This document shows positions 1 through 10,347 of a stretch of 22,661 nt of DNA, piece by piece; within the stretch, counting starts at the first letter, position 1, and each line of letters opens with the position of its first letter. Source of the DNA: Chrysochromulina tobinii (lineage: Eukaryota > Haptophyta > Prymnesiales > Chrysochromulinaceae); contig JWZX01002942.1 of the NCBI GenBank assembly GCA_001275005.1, positions 1-22,661 on the forward strand. Reading direction: 5' to 3'. The translations under genes were made by a program, and so were the position numbers. Under the pieces are notes generated by a model, which did not search any database, was not told where the DNA came from, and saw only the letters and a program-made list of their open reading frames with translations.

Positions 1-2383
1 GTGCCGCTCAAGCTTCCGAGAGCGAGAGCAACAGCGTTGACCGAGAGCGTTGCCGACGCAGCTGCGGCGGCGAGCGTCACACCCGACAGGGCGATCAGCT
101 GTGCACATGCTGAGCGGCGAGAGGCCTGTGCCGCTCAAGCTCCCGAGAGAGAGTGCAACAGTGTTGATCGAGAGCGTTGCTGACGCAGATGCGTCCGCGA
201 GCGTCACACCCGACAAGGCGATCAGCGGTGCAGACGCCGAGCAGCGAGCGGCCTGTGCCGCCCAAGCTTCCGAGAACGAGAGCAACAGCGTTGACCGAGA
301 GCGTTGCCGACGCAGCTGCGGCGGCGAGCGTCACACCCGACAAGGCGACCAGCGGTGCAAACGCCGAACAATGAGAGTCCTGTGCCGCCCAAGCTTCCGA
401 GAGCGAGAGAAGGAGCGTTGATGGAGAGCGTGGCCGACGCAGCTGCGGCGGCGAGCGTCGCACTCAACAGGGCGATCAGCGGTGCAGACACGGAGCAGCG
501 AGCGGCCTGTGCCGCCCAAGCCTCCGAGAGCGAGAGAGGCAGCGTTGATCGAGAGCGTTGCCAACGCAGCTGCGGAGGCGAGCGTCACACCCGACACAGT
601 GATCAGCAGTGCACATGTCGAGCAGAGAGAGGCCTATGCAGCTCAAGCTTCCGAGAGGGAGAGCAACAGCGTTGATCGAGAGCGTGGCCGACGCAGTTGC
701 GGCGGCGAGCGTCGCACATGACAGGGCGATCAGCGGTGCCGACGCCGAGCAGCGAGCGGCCTGTGCTGCCCAAGCTTCCGAGAGAGAGAGCAGCAGCGTT
801 GACTGAGAGCGTTCGCTGACGCAGCTGCGGCGGCGAGCATCACACCCGGACGGGCAATCAGCGGTGCAAACTCCGAAGAGCGAGAGTCCTGTGCCGCCCA
901 AGCTTCTGGGAGCGAGAGCGGCAGCTTTGATCGAGAGTGTTGCCGATGCAGCTGCGGCGGCGAGCGCCACACCCGACAGGGCGATCAGCGGTGCAGACAC
1001 CGAGCACCGAGCGGCCTGTGCCGCTCAAGCTTCCGAGAGCAGCAGCTTGATCGAGAGCGTTGCCGACGCAGCTGCGGCGGCGAGCGTCACACCCTACAAG
1101 GCGATCAGCGGTGCCGACGCAGAGCAGCGAGCGGCCTGTGCCGCCCAAGCTTCCGAGGTCGAGAGAGGCAGCGTGGATCGAGAGCGTTGCCGATGCAGCT
1201 GCGGAGGCGAGCGTCCCACCCGACACGGCGATCAGCGGTGCACATGTCGAGCAGAGAAAGGCCTATGCAGCTCAATCTGCCGAGAGCGAGAGCAGTTGCG
1301 TTGATCGAGAGCGTTGCCGACGCAGCTGCGGCGGCGAGCGTCACACCCGACAGGGCGATCAGCGGTGCAGACACCGAGCAGCGAGCGGCCTGTGCCGCCC
1401 AAGCTTCCGAGAGAGAGAAAAGCAGCGTTGATCGAGAGCGTTGCTGACGCAGCTGCGGCGAGTGTCACGCCCGACAGGGCGATCAGCGGTGCAGACACTC
1501 ACACCCGACTGGGCGATCAGCGGTGCAGACACTGAGCAGCGAGCGGCCTGTGCCGCTCAAGCTTCCGAGAGCGAGAGCAACAGCGTTGACCGAGAGCGTT
1601 GCCGACGCAGCTGCGGCGGCGAGCGTCACACCCGACAAGGCGACCAGCGGCGCAAACGCCGAACAATGAGAGTCCTGTGCCGCCCAAGCTTCCGAGAGAG
1701 AGAGCAGCAGCGTTTATCGAAAGCGTTGCCGACGCAGCCGCGGCGGCGAGCGTCACACCCGACAGGGCGATCAGCTGTGCACATGCTGAGCGGCGAGAGG
1801 CCTGTGCCGCTCAAGCTCCCGAGAGAGAGTGCAACAGTGTTGACCGAGAGCGTTGCCGACGCAGCTGCGGCGGCGAGCGTCACACCCGACAAGGCGACCA
1901 GCGGTGCAAACGCCGAACAATGATAGAACAATGAGAGTCCTGTGCCGCCCAAGCTTCCGAGAGAGAGAGCAACAGCGTTGATGGAGAGCGTTGCCGACGC
2001 AGCTGCGGCGGCGAGCGTCACACTCAACAGGGCGATCAGCGGTGCAGACACGGAGCAGCGAGCGGCCTGTGCCGCCCAAGCCTCCGAGAGCGAGAGCAAC
2101 AGCGTTGATGGAGAGCGTTGCCGACGCAGCTGCGGCGGCGAGCGTCACACCCGACTGGGCGATCAGCGGTGCAGACACTGAGCAGCGAGCGGCCTGTGCC
2201 GCTCAAGCTTCCGAGAGCGAGAGAAGGAGCGTTGATGGAGAGCGTTGCCGACGCAGCTGCGGCGGCGAGTGTCACACCCGGCAGGGTGATCAGCGGTGCG
2301 CGCGCCGAGCAGCGAGAGTCCTGTGCCGCTCATGTTTCTTAATGAGCGAGAGCAGCAGCTTAGATCGAGAGCGTAGCCCAGAG
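1..2383. repeat. 127-bp tandem satellite array, cut by the window's left edge
   Basis: About 18 tandem units. Taking the GCGATCAG landmark as phase, units begin at 91, 218, 345, 472, 599, 726, 854, 981, 1101, 1228, 1355, 1479, 1513 (a 34-bp partial), 1640, 1767, 1894, 2032, 2159 and 2286, so the spacing is almost always 127 bp. Departures are 128, 120, 124 and 138 bp; the last is an 11-bp duplication near 1912-1930. Most units hold an AAGCTT site and a CGCAGCTGCG palindrome. The sequence decays after about 2340. Because 127 is not a multiple of three, each forward frame meets the TGA in the conserved GTTGAYCGAG motif once every three units. The open frames seen here are therefore at most about 127 residues from one array period and are not evidence of a protein. 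I judge it non-coding satellite DNA. Confidence 0.93.
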
Positions 2384-2993
2384 TTGGAGGTTCCCAAGCC
2401 TCCTCCGAGCCACACCATAGTAGGGGTCGCCACAAGCCCCGGGAAGACAGCGTGCATGTCGAGCCATCCCAGCGTGGGGAACGCTCGATAGACGGCACAT
2501 GCAGGTGTATTCCAGCACGAGCTCGGTCCCTTGAGAAGAGCACATCTGGTGTTACTTGTGAAGACGTGCGGCATAGCCGGCAGAGCAATCCCTGGCGCTG
2601 CCTCCACCCTGGTCGAGAGGAAGGTCCTTGTAGGCGGCGCTGAAAGCGAGAGCGCAAATGTATCTGGTCCCTATGCACGACAAACGCGGCGGAGCCGCTG
2701 ACCAGGATGCGCGACGCGCTTGGGGCGACGTCTCAGGAGATCTATGCGACACGTCACGCAATACGGATCTTGCTTCGCCAGATTTGGCAAGCACAGTGCT
2801 TCTGTATATTCATGCATGCATGCATGTTAGTTTCACCCGCCCGCCGGCGCTCGGGCTCGACAGTACGGGTCGAGGTGTTGCGCCTACCGCCCTTAACGTT
2901 GTTCGCTCTGGAAGACAACCAATCTAGCGCAAGCGCTAGAACCCACCGGGTCGAGGCTCTAGTAGCCTTTTCACACCGGTCCCGCCGGTCCGC
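2384..2993. other. Intergenic stretch with no supported gene
   Basis: About 600 bp between the satellite array and the duplicated 3' end of the next gene. Short open frames exist on both strands, but none has a recognisable motif or normal composition. A small ATGC-alternating run lies near 2811-2826. I see no RNA gene. Confidence 0.6.
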
Positions 2994-3077
2994 TCACCGG
3001 TTTAGGTTGCACCAGTACACCCCACAGAGCTCATTAGGAGGTCATAAGGAGGTCATAAGGAGGTCATAAGGAGGTCA
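2994..3077 (-). repeat. Duplicate of the glycosyltransferase C-terminal codons plus an 11-bp tandem repeat
   Basis: Read on the minus strand, 3032-2994 is a near copy of 3116-3078, offset by 84 bp. Both read Glu-Leu-Cys-Gly-Val-Tyr-X-Cys-Asn-Leu-Asn-X followed by TGA, with X being Gly/Gln in one and Trp/Arg in the other. Between the copies (3033-3077) is a repeat of about 11 bp, AAGGAGGTCAT on the plus strand, in four copies. The gene model stops at the first TGA (3078), so this segment would be 3' UTR. An extra terminal intron using the second copy cannot be excluded. Confidence 0.85.
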
Positions 3078-5290
3078 TCACTGGTTCAGGTTGCACCCGT
3101 ACACCCCACAGAGCTCCCGCTGGCACCTGTCGATGCCCACGTCGGCATGGCCTGGCGCGACGCTGTCGGCGAGGGTGCTGAGGGCCTCCCCCAAGCACTT
3201 TGGCCGTGCCGTCAGCCCGGCTGGCGCGCGCGAGAGGTTGCGCAGCGCCGCGCTTGTGATCGCGCCCTTGAGCGCCGCGGTGCGTAGCCCGGCGGCGGCG
3301 TAGAAGGCGGAGGGGCGGAGGGTCATCGAGGAGAGGCAGAATCCTTGGATGTAGTAATCGAGGGACACCTTGATCAGGTTGCGATCGGCAAGGTCCTGAC
3401 GGCCGACCAATTGCCCCTTGAGCTGCTCGTGCGCAGTGCGCCGGTCCCTGTACTCATTCGTCGGGTCGATGCCGACCCCCGGCGTAATGAAGGCACGCTC
3501 ACCGAGCAAGCTAAAAATGGCCTCCTGAAGCCGGGGCGCATCCACGGCGACGAAGACCTTGGCCTCGACGCCGCTACTGCTCGTTGTCGGAGTAGCACGC
3601 AGCTCGTCGGCCGACACGGGGTTGCCGCCGCTGATGACGGCCCTCAGTTTCTCTAGACAGCTCACCGCGGCGCCTGGCATCACGAGAGGCAACTCGGCGC
3701 CACGGCGGCGGCCAGCAGTGCCGCCGACGACGAGGGCGCTGCCGCCGCCGCCGCTGATGGACATGTTGCGGCAGCGCAGCCGATCGCGAGGTCCCCAGAA
3801 GGTCACGTCGCCGAGGTTGCCACTGTAGGAGCGCCAGAGGTCGTCGATGGCGTCAAACGCGGCCGGAGTCTCGTCAGGGAAGAATCGCTTATCTTCAGCG
3901 TACCTGATGAGGGACGCAATCAGCATGCACTCAGAGTCTCGTCAGGGAAGAATCGCTTATCTTCAGCGTACCTGATGAGGGACGCAATCAGCATGCACTC
4001 AGGGCGGCAATCAGAGGTCTTATGAGCCACTCCGAGGCGCAAGGAGCGTAAGATGTCGTGAATGGTGCGCGCCTTGAGACAGACGAGGGGCGCAATCAGC
4101 ATGCACTCAGGAGCGCAATCAGCATGCACTCAGGGGCGCCATCAGCATGCGTACATGGTGCGCGCCTTGAGACAGACGAGGGGCGCGGAGGCAGCTATCG
4201 GAGAGCCGAGCAGTCGACGATGGAGGAGCGCTCGTGGGCGGTAATTAGCCCAGATGGCGCACGAGATGCAGTGCCAGGAGGGCGAGCCCTGCCCACGTGC
4301 ACCCGCCGGTCCCGCCGGTTGGAAGAGCGGGTAGCGGCCGAGCACCGCCGCGGCGCTGGTGCGACGGCGCTTGATGGCGGAGGGGAGAGCCGGTCGCAGG
4401 ATGCGGCCCCAGTTGACGGTCGTCGCCCAGCCGTTGAGCTGCACCCACTGGGTCCCGTTGGCGAGGTGCTCGGATAAGTGCTCCTCCCAGTCCTCATCCC
4501 CCTGATGGCTCCCGTCTTCATGGAGCACCTCGAGCACCGCTTTGCTCACGCCCGCGCCGAGGAAGCGCGCCTTCCACATGCGTTGCTTCGCGGGCGTCCA
4601 GCGCAGGTCGAGGCCCGCGTGGCCGCCAAAGTAGCGCGTCCAGTCGTACCGGCCGTAGTTCTCGACGTACACGTACAGCCCCGTGCCCAGCGCGTAGAGG
4701 ACGAGGGCAGCGATGTGACTCGGCATGAAGCCCATGCCCACGTTCCTCCAGTGATCTCGGATGACGAGCAGCTGCGATGCGCCGATGCCCTCGACGGGCG
4801 CGGGCTCGCGGGTGGCGGTCTCGTGCATCTCCGCGTAGCGCTCGAGCGCCTCGCGAAACCCGTCGCAGCCTGAGCCGCGGCTGCAGCTCGCCTCGAAGCT
4901 CTCGATCTCACCGTAGTAGTCGGGAGTGGCGGCAGGCGGCTCGGCGCAGTCGGCAAACGACCCGGTCGTGCAGCGGCCGCCAAGCCACGCGCAGACCCGA
5001 TCCGCCGCCGGCCGCGCGCGCTCGCACTCGGCGCGCGTGCGCAGGCTCGTGCACTGGCGTGGGACGGAGCTCACGGCCTCGCAGCATGTCTCGCCGTTGA
5101 CGCCGCCGCCTTCGGGGCAGCTGGCCGGCGCAAAGGCGGCGCAGCAGCGTGGCGCGTCCGCAGGCAGGCGGCCGCCACCGCGTCGGCGCCGTGCGCGAGC
5201 GGAGGCGGCGAGCGGACGCACGAGGACGAGGACGATAACGCCGACGCTCAGCAGCACATTCCGCATGAAGCTTCTCCGCGGCCCTCTCAT
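3078..5290 (-). CDS. Putative secretory-pathway glycosyltransferase, fucosyltransferase-like
   Basis: Two exons, 5290-4155 and 3903-3078, spliced in phase 2, give 653 residues. Residues 10-30 form a hydrophobic signal anchor, as in Golgi type II enzymes. A Cys-rich stem follows (residues 49-115, about ten Cys). Around residues 183-225 the pattern is Gly-X-Gly-(X)n-His-(X)n-Leu-X-X-Ala-Leu-X-X-Gly, then an aromatic run with RYDW. This resembles the N-terminal Rossmann entry of GT-B fucosyltransferase-type enzymes. In exon 2, VFVAVD (495-500) followed by a LD-(X)n-SS segment (561-571) matches the usual 'vfvaTD ... D ... SSF' C-terminal region of the same fold. That assignment is by motif only, so the donor and acceptor are unknown and another GT-B family is possible. 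The start at 5290 precedes the anchor; a second Met at residue 9 would also work. The C-terminal codons are duplicated just downstream. Confidence 0.6.
3904..4154 (-). other. Intron of the fucosyltransferase-like gene, containing copies of both flanking exon ends
   Basis: The donor is ...ACCAT|GTACGC and the acceptor is CATCAG|GTACGC, so the exon after the acceptor repeats the first six intron bases. The intron holds a repeat of about 23 bp with core GCATGCTGATTGCG. It also holds an exact 32-bp copy of the end of exon 1 (4155-4186 copied at 4062-4093). A 68-bp tandem duplication copies the start of exon 2 (3866-3903 copied at 3934-3971). Splicing to the upstream acceptor copy would hit a stop soon after, so the last acceptor is the productive one. 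Confidence 0.72.
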
Positions 5291-5598
5291 ATCACTCAGC
5301 GGGAGCGTGAAGTGTGAATATCATTTTGTGAGGCTTGGGGCCCCTAGGTACAATGTATCCCCGGCGTTACGTTTTCAACTCTGGCCGTGCTGTGGAATCG
5401 GTCTGGCCGCCAAGACCGAGCGCTCTGGGCCTGTGGGGAATCGGTCGGGCGGCCAACCCAAGATTAACCGATCGATCGGCTTCTTTGGGTCAAATAATGA
5501 TTACCCAAGAATCTATGACCTCAAAGGACAACTCGTAAAGTCAAAAGTGTTCAATTTATATTCCTATGTCTAACGGAGAGTAATCCTAAAGCCCTGCA
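5291..5598. other. Intergenic region between two minus-strand genes
   Basis: This holds the 5' flank of the fucosyltransferase-like gene and the 3' flank of the PH-domain gene. It is noticeably more AT-rich than its surroundings from about 5465 to 5590. A GGAATCGGTC-containing block occurs twice, about 46 bp apart, near 5394 and 5440. I see no gene. Confidence 0.6.
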
Positions 5599-6402
5599 TC
5601 ACACGGCCTCATCGTAGTCGTCCGCAGCGAGGGCGGCGATGGCGGCCTCACTCTCCCGGGAGAGGGCCTTCTCACGCCCCGCGAGCTCGTCGATCCTCCT
5701 CGCGAGATCGTGAGCTCGCGGTCGTGCGCCCATCACAGCGCGTACTACCGGGTGATCGCGCTGCTGCGTGGCGATCTCAAGGGCGGCATGCAGGATCTGG
5801 TGCGTGCGCGGCGTGCGGAATCGCTTCTTAGCGGCCGTGGGCTCACGCCCCCAGTGATGATGCTCCTCATCAGCCAGGTCGAGCACGTCCATCAGCATGG
5901 CACCCAATCCGAGCGTCGCGAGGCGCAACGAGACGGGCAGTGTGTCGGGCAGACGCCCTTGCTCCACACAGCGCCGTCGCCACGTGGCGAGCGGCCCAGG
6001 CGCGCCAAGCCGCTCGAGGAGCTCGATCGTCTGCCGCTGTGCCGTCGCCATCCGTACCAGTCTCTGTTGGGTCGTGAGCGCCTTTTGGATGGCAAGGGTC
6101 GAGGCGAGGCGGGGCAGTTGCTCTGCCCTGGAGGAGAGCTGACGGGAGGCGGTCACGTACTCGTACAGCTGGCTCACCCGCCCGTAGGCCACGTCGGCGA
6201 GGCTTCGCTCCTCGTCAGAGTAATGCATGCCACCTCCTTTTTTGGCAATGGCGAGCCGCGAGCCCCAAGTTTCGTCCTTTTCACACTCGAGGGGAAGATG
6301 GAAGCTCTCGAGGCGCGCGCTCACGCCCTCAAACCAACCCACCACTGCCAACGAGTCGTCCTGAAAGCGCACCGCCAAGCTCATCGCCACCGGCCTCGAG
6401 GG

Positions 6403-6446
<44 letters not shown>

Positions 6447-7335
6447 GCACCTGCAAGCAGACCCAAACACGCGGCCTCGGGCTCGGTGTGGGGAATGTCT
6501 TCTCATTGAGCTCAGAGAGCAAAGCAAGCACATCCTCTCGTCGCTCCGCCAGCACCACGTTCGACTTCTTACGCAGCTGCCGTCGCACTCCCTCTTCGAA
6601 AGACACGACAGTTGGGGCAGCCGGTGAGCCTGGGGTAGGGGGAGGCAGGGGCGCCGCGTCAGGCTTCGGAGCGGCCGCCGCGTGCACCATCGGCGGCGGT
6701 GGTGGCAGTGACGACGGCGGCGGTCGCGGCCCACTGCCAGCCATGCCCGCCATGCCCGCCATGCCCGCCGGCGGTGGCGGCGGCGGCGGAGGTCGCGGCG
6801 GAGGTGGCGGGCCGCCTATTCCGGGCAGTGGCGGTGGCGCGAGCGGTGGCGGCGCGAGCAGCGGCGGTGCGAGCAGCGGCGGCATAAGCGGTGGTGGCAC
6901 GAGCCCACCAGTCGGTGCCGCGTGCGACGACGCTGCGGAGACCGTGCCAAGGTTGCCTCGGAGGTCGAGCTGTTGCCGTGCTGCAGCAATGGCACTTGCC
7001 CACTCCCGCGCCTCGGCCTCACGATTCGCCACCTTGCTGGTATTGGCGCGCACCATGATGCGGCGCTCGGGGAAAACATCGGGCGACGTGCCGGAAAAGT
7101 GCACCTCGAACTCGCCCATGCGGCCAGGCCGCACGTCAATCCACTCGAGCAGCTGCAGACGGCACGCCGTGCCCTTCTTGGTGAAATAAGTGAGCGATTG
7201 CTCGTCCAAGAGGAAGAAGCGCTTCTGCCACACGTGCGGAAACGCACGTGCGCGCTTCCGCAGCCAGCCACTCTTGTGCTCCTTGAGGCCCTGCGGCGCT
7301 GCTGGCCGCGGCGAGGCCATTGCGTTCACGGCCAA
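5599..7335 (-). CDS. PH-domain protein with formin-like polyproline region
   Basis: A single exon of 578 residues. Residues 18-122 form a pleckstrin-homology domain: GWLRKR opens strand 1, WQKRFF strand 3, and the C-terminal helix carries the conserved Trp (REWASAI, W112). PH domains bind phosphoinositides or proteins at membranes. Residues 147-240 are proline-rich, FH1-like, with an interrupted GMA repeat, and would suit profilin or SH3 ligands. A second Pro/Ser run (PPS units) near residue 310 is encoded by a 9-bp tandem repeat at about 6400-6447. The remaining 270 residues are mostly helical, contain the phrase SLAVVGWFEG, and match no family I recognise. I see no FH2 domain, so this is not a formin. 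A membrane-cytoskeleton adaptor is inference. The start could also be Met6; both lie just before the PH domain. The spacing to MFSD1 upstream is short (194 bp). Confidence 0.8.
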
Positions 7336-7529
7336 TGTTTAGAATTCGTTCACGCCGACAGTTCGGCCCGGCCCGGCGTGTCGAACAAGTCTGTCAAGTT
7401 AAATACTTGTAATAAACGGCCCTTCTGTCCGGGATACACTACTGTAGGGGTTGCGACCCGCCGCCGCTGCGCTCATGGCTGCCGCTCTCCCAAGCCAAGC
7501 AGCACGCGCCATCACATGCCATCAGGGCA
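7336..7529. other. Short intergenic spacer, MFSD1 3' flank
   Basis: 194 bp between the MFSD1 stop codon and the PH-protein start. It must contain the MFSD1 polyadenylation region and the PH-gene promoter. There is a modest AT-rich patch at about 7395-7420. Nothing else was recognised. Confidence 0.5.
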
Positions 7530-9958
7530 TCACCTCGACGGCGCATCCGGCTCGAGTTTGACCGCAGACCATGTAACGCGACCCTGCTCGGCCGGCGCAC
7601 CCATGAGCACACCGCCCACATGCACCTCGCCCTCGAAGACTCGCGATCCCGCTTCGGTTCCACTGCGGCCGCCGGCGCCGCCGCCGCCACTGCTGCTGCC
7701 CACACCGCCTGCGCTCTCGCCGCCTCCGCCTCCGCCGCCTCCTCCTCCGCCTCCTCCTCCTCCTCCGCCGCCGCCTCCTCCGCCGCCTCCACCAACCGTC
7801 GAGATCGTCGAGATCGTCGAGATCGTCGAGATCGACCCGAGGCCCGAGAGAGGCGGCGCGGGGCTGACGTTGCGCGTGGCGGCGGGCGAGGAGGTCGCCG
7901 AGGCGACGGGCGATGTACTCGGAGAGGACTGAGGCGAGTATCCGCGTGCAATCGATCCCCCCGGCGTGTTGAGCGCGAGCCTCAAGGGATGGTCCTGGTG
8001 CAAAATGAGCCCACACAGCACGCCGCACATGCCGAGGCATGCAAAGAAGATGGAGACGCCAGCGTAAGGGTTGGGGTCGACCGACGGGGCGTCCGCCGTC
8101 GTGAGCTCAAGCACCTGTTCTCAGGGGTCATTGGAGGGTCAGGAGTGGGTCATCAGGGGGTCATCAGGGGTCATGAGGGGGTCATGAGGGGGTCATCAGA
8201 GGTCATCAGGAGCTCAAGCACCATCCCCACGACGAGCGGCAGGATGAAGAGGACGGAGTTCTGTAGCGTCGTGACCAGTCCGTAGGCGATACCAAGCTGC
8301 TGGCGGCCGACGACGGAGGGGATGGACGGCCAGATGACGGACGCGAAGACCGCATACCCGAGGCCGATGCCGACGAGAAGCAGAGGCGCCGGCAGAGAGG
8401 TGAGGGCGAGCAGCGCGTGCGAGGTAGCGAGCAGCGCCGCCGAGAGCACCACTAGTGTCGCGCGCTGCCCGTAACGATCGACCATGGACCCGAAGAGGGG
8501 CGTGAGCAGCGCTGAGAGCACGTACGGTTCACTCATCACGAGGCCGGCCGTGGTCTGCGCCTCCACGAGCGCCTGGCAGAAGGCGCTGTCGCGTGCATGT
8601 CCTTCGCGGTTCGAACACATGATCGCCATCTGATGATCATTGGAGCCGTCGTAGACGAAGGTCTTCTGTCCGCCAGGGTACTTCCACACGGACCCCTGTG
8701 GGAAGTAGTCGCGATCGAGCAGCAGCGCCGACGCCACGTTGTTGAACGGGAGCACCGTCCCGTACACAATGCAGCACATGATCGCGAGCAGCCAAAAGGG
8801 GCGCGGCAGCGTGCGCACGTCGCGCGCCATCGTGAGCATGAGCGCTTCGCACGCGCCCGCGCACGTCGTCGTCGCCGCTGCCGCCGCTGGAGGCGAGGGA
8901 GGCGGCGAGGGTGGGGGCGTGCCCGCCGCGCCTCCCGAGCCACCGTTGCCGCCATCCGAAGGCGTAACCGCGGGCGTACGTTGGGCGGCAGAGGCCGTAG
9001 GGCGGCTCGGGATGCTAGGCAGCGGCGGCGGCTGAGTGCGCAGCGGCGGCAGCGGCGGGGCTCGGTAGCGAAAGGAGGCCGAGGGCACGGCAGCCGCGAC
9101 GACGGGTGATGCGTTGGTCGAGGTGGCTGCGAGCACGAAGCGGGGCGGCGGCGGTGGCGAGGGCTCGATTAGTAGCGAAGGGTTCGCACGCAGGATGCGA
9201 GCGGCGTCTGCATCGAGCCACTGGACCGCGACGCAGGAGAAGAGCCCGAGGGTACACAGCAGGGTGCCAAACCAGAGTGGCGCGGCGACCGAGTACGTGG
9301 CGGAGGCGATGTAGGGCGAGAGCGCGTTGTTGATGACCGATCCTAATCGGGAGATGGAGAGCACTCCTCCTAAGGCAAACCCGAGCTCCCCAGCCACGAA
9401 CCATCGCTCGATCAGGGCGGACTGCGCGACCGAGATGGACTCTCCACCGAGGCCGAAGAGGAAGCGTCCGACGAGCATCAGTGGCAGGGAGCCGAGGGAG
9501 CAGCCGGTCGCAAAGACGGCCTGGCCGACGAGGATGAGCGCCGAGAAGAGATTGAGGGAGATGTAGAGGCCTGCCTTGTCGACGAGCAGCCCGCCAAAGA
9601 GCGGCAGCACAATGTTCGGGATGCTGTACACGCTGTACAGCAGGTCGTAATACACCTCAAACTTCGGCTCGTTCCTGTATGCGTTCTGGAGCGGCCGGTA
9701 AAGCGCGGCCGGGTTGTCGTAGCAGTAATAGTTGCACCCCATGAAAAAGGAGGTGAGCGCGAGCACGAGCCACCGCCGCCCCATGGTTGACCGTTCGAGC
9801 TTCCCGGTCGTGTGGAGCTTGCCGTCAGCTGGCGAAAGGAAGGGCTCGGTCAGCGTCGCCTTGGACGGCCGCGGCAGCTGCGCCTGTGTCCACAAGCGCT
9901 GCACCATGGGCGTCTTTGTCATGATGACACGTGCAGGCGTGCGCACGGAAGCACGCAA
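7530..9958 (-). CDS. MFSD1-like major facilitator transporter
   Basis: Exons 9958-8222 and 8114-7530 join in phase 0 to give 773 residues. The first helix region ends in CNYYCYDNPAAL (75-86), a hallmark of MFSD1, the lysosomal dipeptide uniporter family. The loop 2-3 signature FGGLLVDKAG is at 121-130, and its second-half counterpart FGSMVDRYGQR is at 489-499. The segment GYAVFASVIWPS...LGIAYG (534-560) also matches MFSD1. The central cytosolic loop (about 265-365) is expanded with Pro/Ala. Exon 2 supplies the last membrane helix, which is absent without splicing, then a long tail with STI repeats and about 25 consecutive Gly. Substrate (dipeptides) and an endolysosome- or vacuole-type membrane location are family inference. 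Met13 or Met18 are alternative starts. The family is secure; the tail sequence may be tolerated low-complexity expansion. Confidence 0.87.
8115..8221 (-). other. MFSD1 intron made of tandem repeats and flanked by a 13-bp direct repeat
   Basis: 107 nt, GATG|GTGCTTGAGCTC at the donor and ACAG|GTGCTTGAGCTC at the acceptor. The GTGCTTGAGCTC copy that forms the intron start also forms the start of exon 2. The interior is a run of degenerate 10-12 bp units (CTGATGACC, CTCATGACC). Removing it restores the last transmembrane helix in frame. Confidence 0.88.
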
Positions 9959-10347
9959 GATCGAGAACGGAGCTCACGGTCCCAATGCGCACGAGGACTA
10001 TCGACCCAGCGCCGACTAAGTCCGCCGACACCTCCTTTCTGCAATCCGACGCAGCCGTGCGAGGCGATCTGCGGTGTCTCGCGCGGGCTGTGGTCACACG
10101 TTGGACTGTGAATGCTGGACCGATCCCAAAGATTGTTCCTGGGAGAAGTCATAAATCCAGAGCCAATATTTTCGCGACACTGCACGTAACACAATCCGAG
10201 CAATGATGCCTCGGAACGTCGATCGTCCAGTGGCTGCATTCGCATTGATATCCAATCTTGAATCTAAAAGAATTCCCCCTTTGGAACTGTGTTCTAATAG
10301 GCTCTGCGTTAGGTTCCAAGTCAGTCACTCCTTTTTAGACACAACAT
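9959..10347. other. Intergenic region between the EF-hand gene 3' end and MFSD1
   Basis: 389 bp, more AT-rich than the coding sequence from about 10130 to 10350. It should contain the EF-hand gene 3' UTR and the MFSD1 promoter on the minus strand. No open frame or RNA structure stood out. Confidence 0.5.

Noticed and set aside
1-2491. Several 60-174 residue open frames on both strands in the satellite
   Set aside because: They are phase-shifted readings of one 127-bp unit, have compositionally similar content in every frame and are closed by a stop every three units.
5291-5598. Candidate tRNA or other RNA gene in AT-rich intergenic sequence
   Set aside because: No cloverleaf or conserved box motifs found by eye; computational screening was not possible here.
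6399-6450. Possible intron in the PH-protein at the 9-bp repeat
   Set aside because: The candidate GT-AG removal shifts the frame, while the unspliced reading stays open with a plausible Pro/Ser linker.
7620-8285. Plus-strand Ala/Ser/Arg-rich frames opposite the MFSD1 tail
   Set aside because: Shadow of a Gly-coding run; MFSD1 exon 2 on the minus strand carries the real transmembrane segment.
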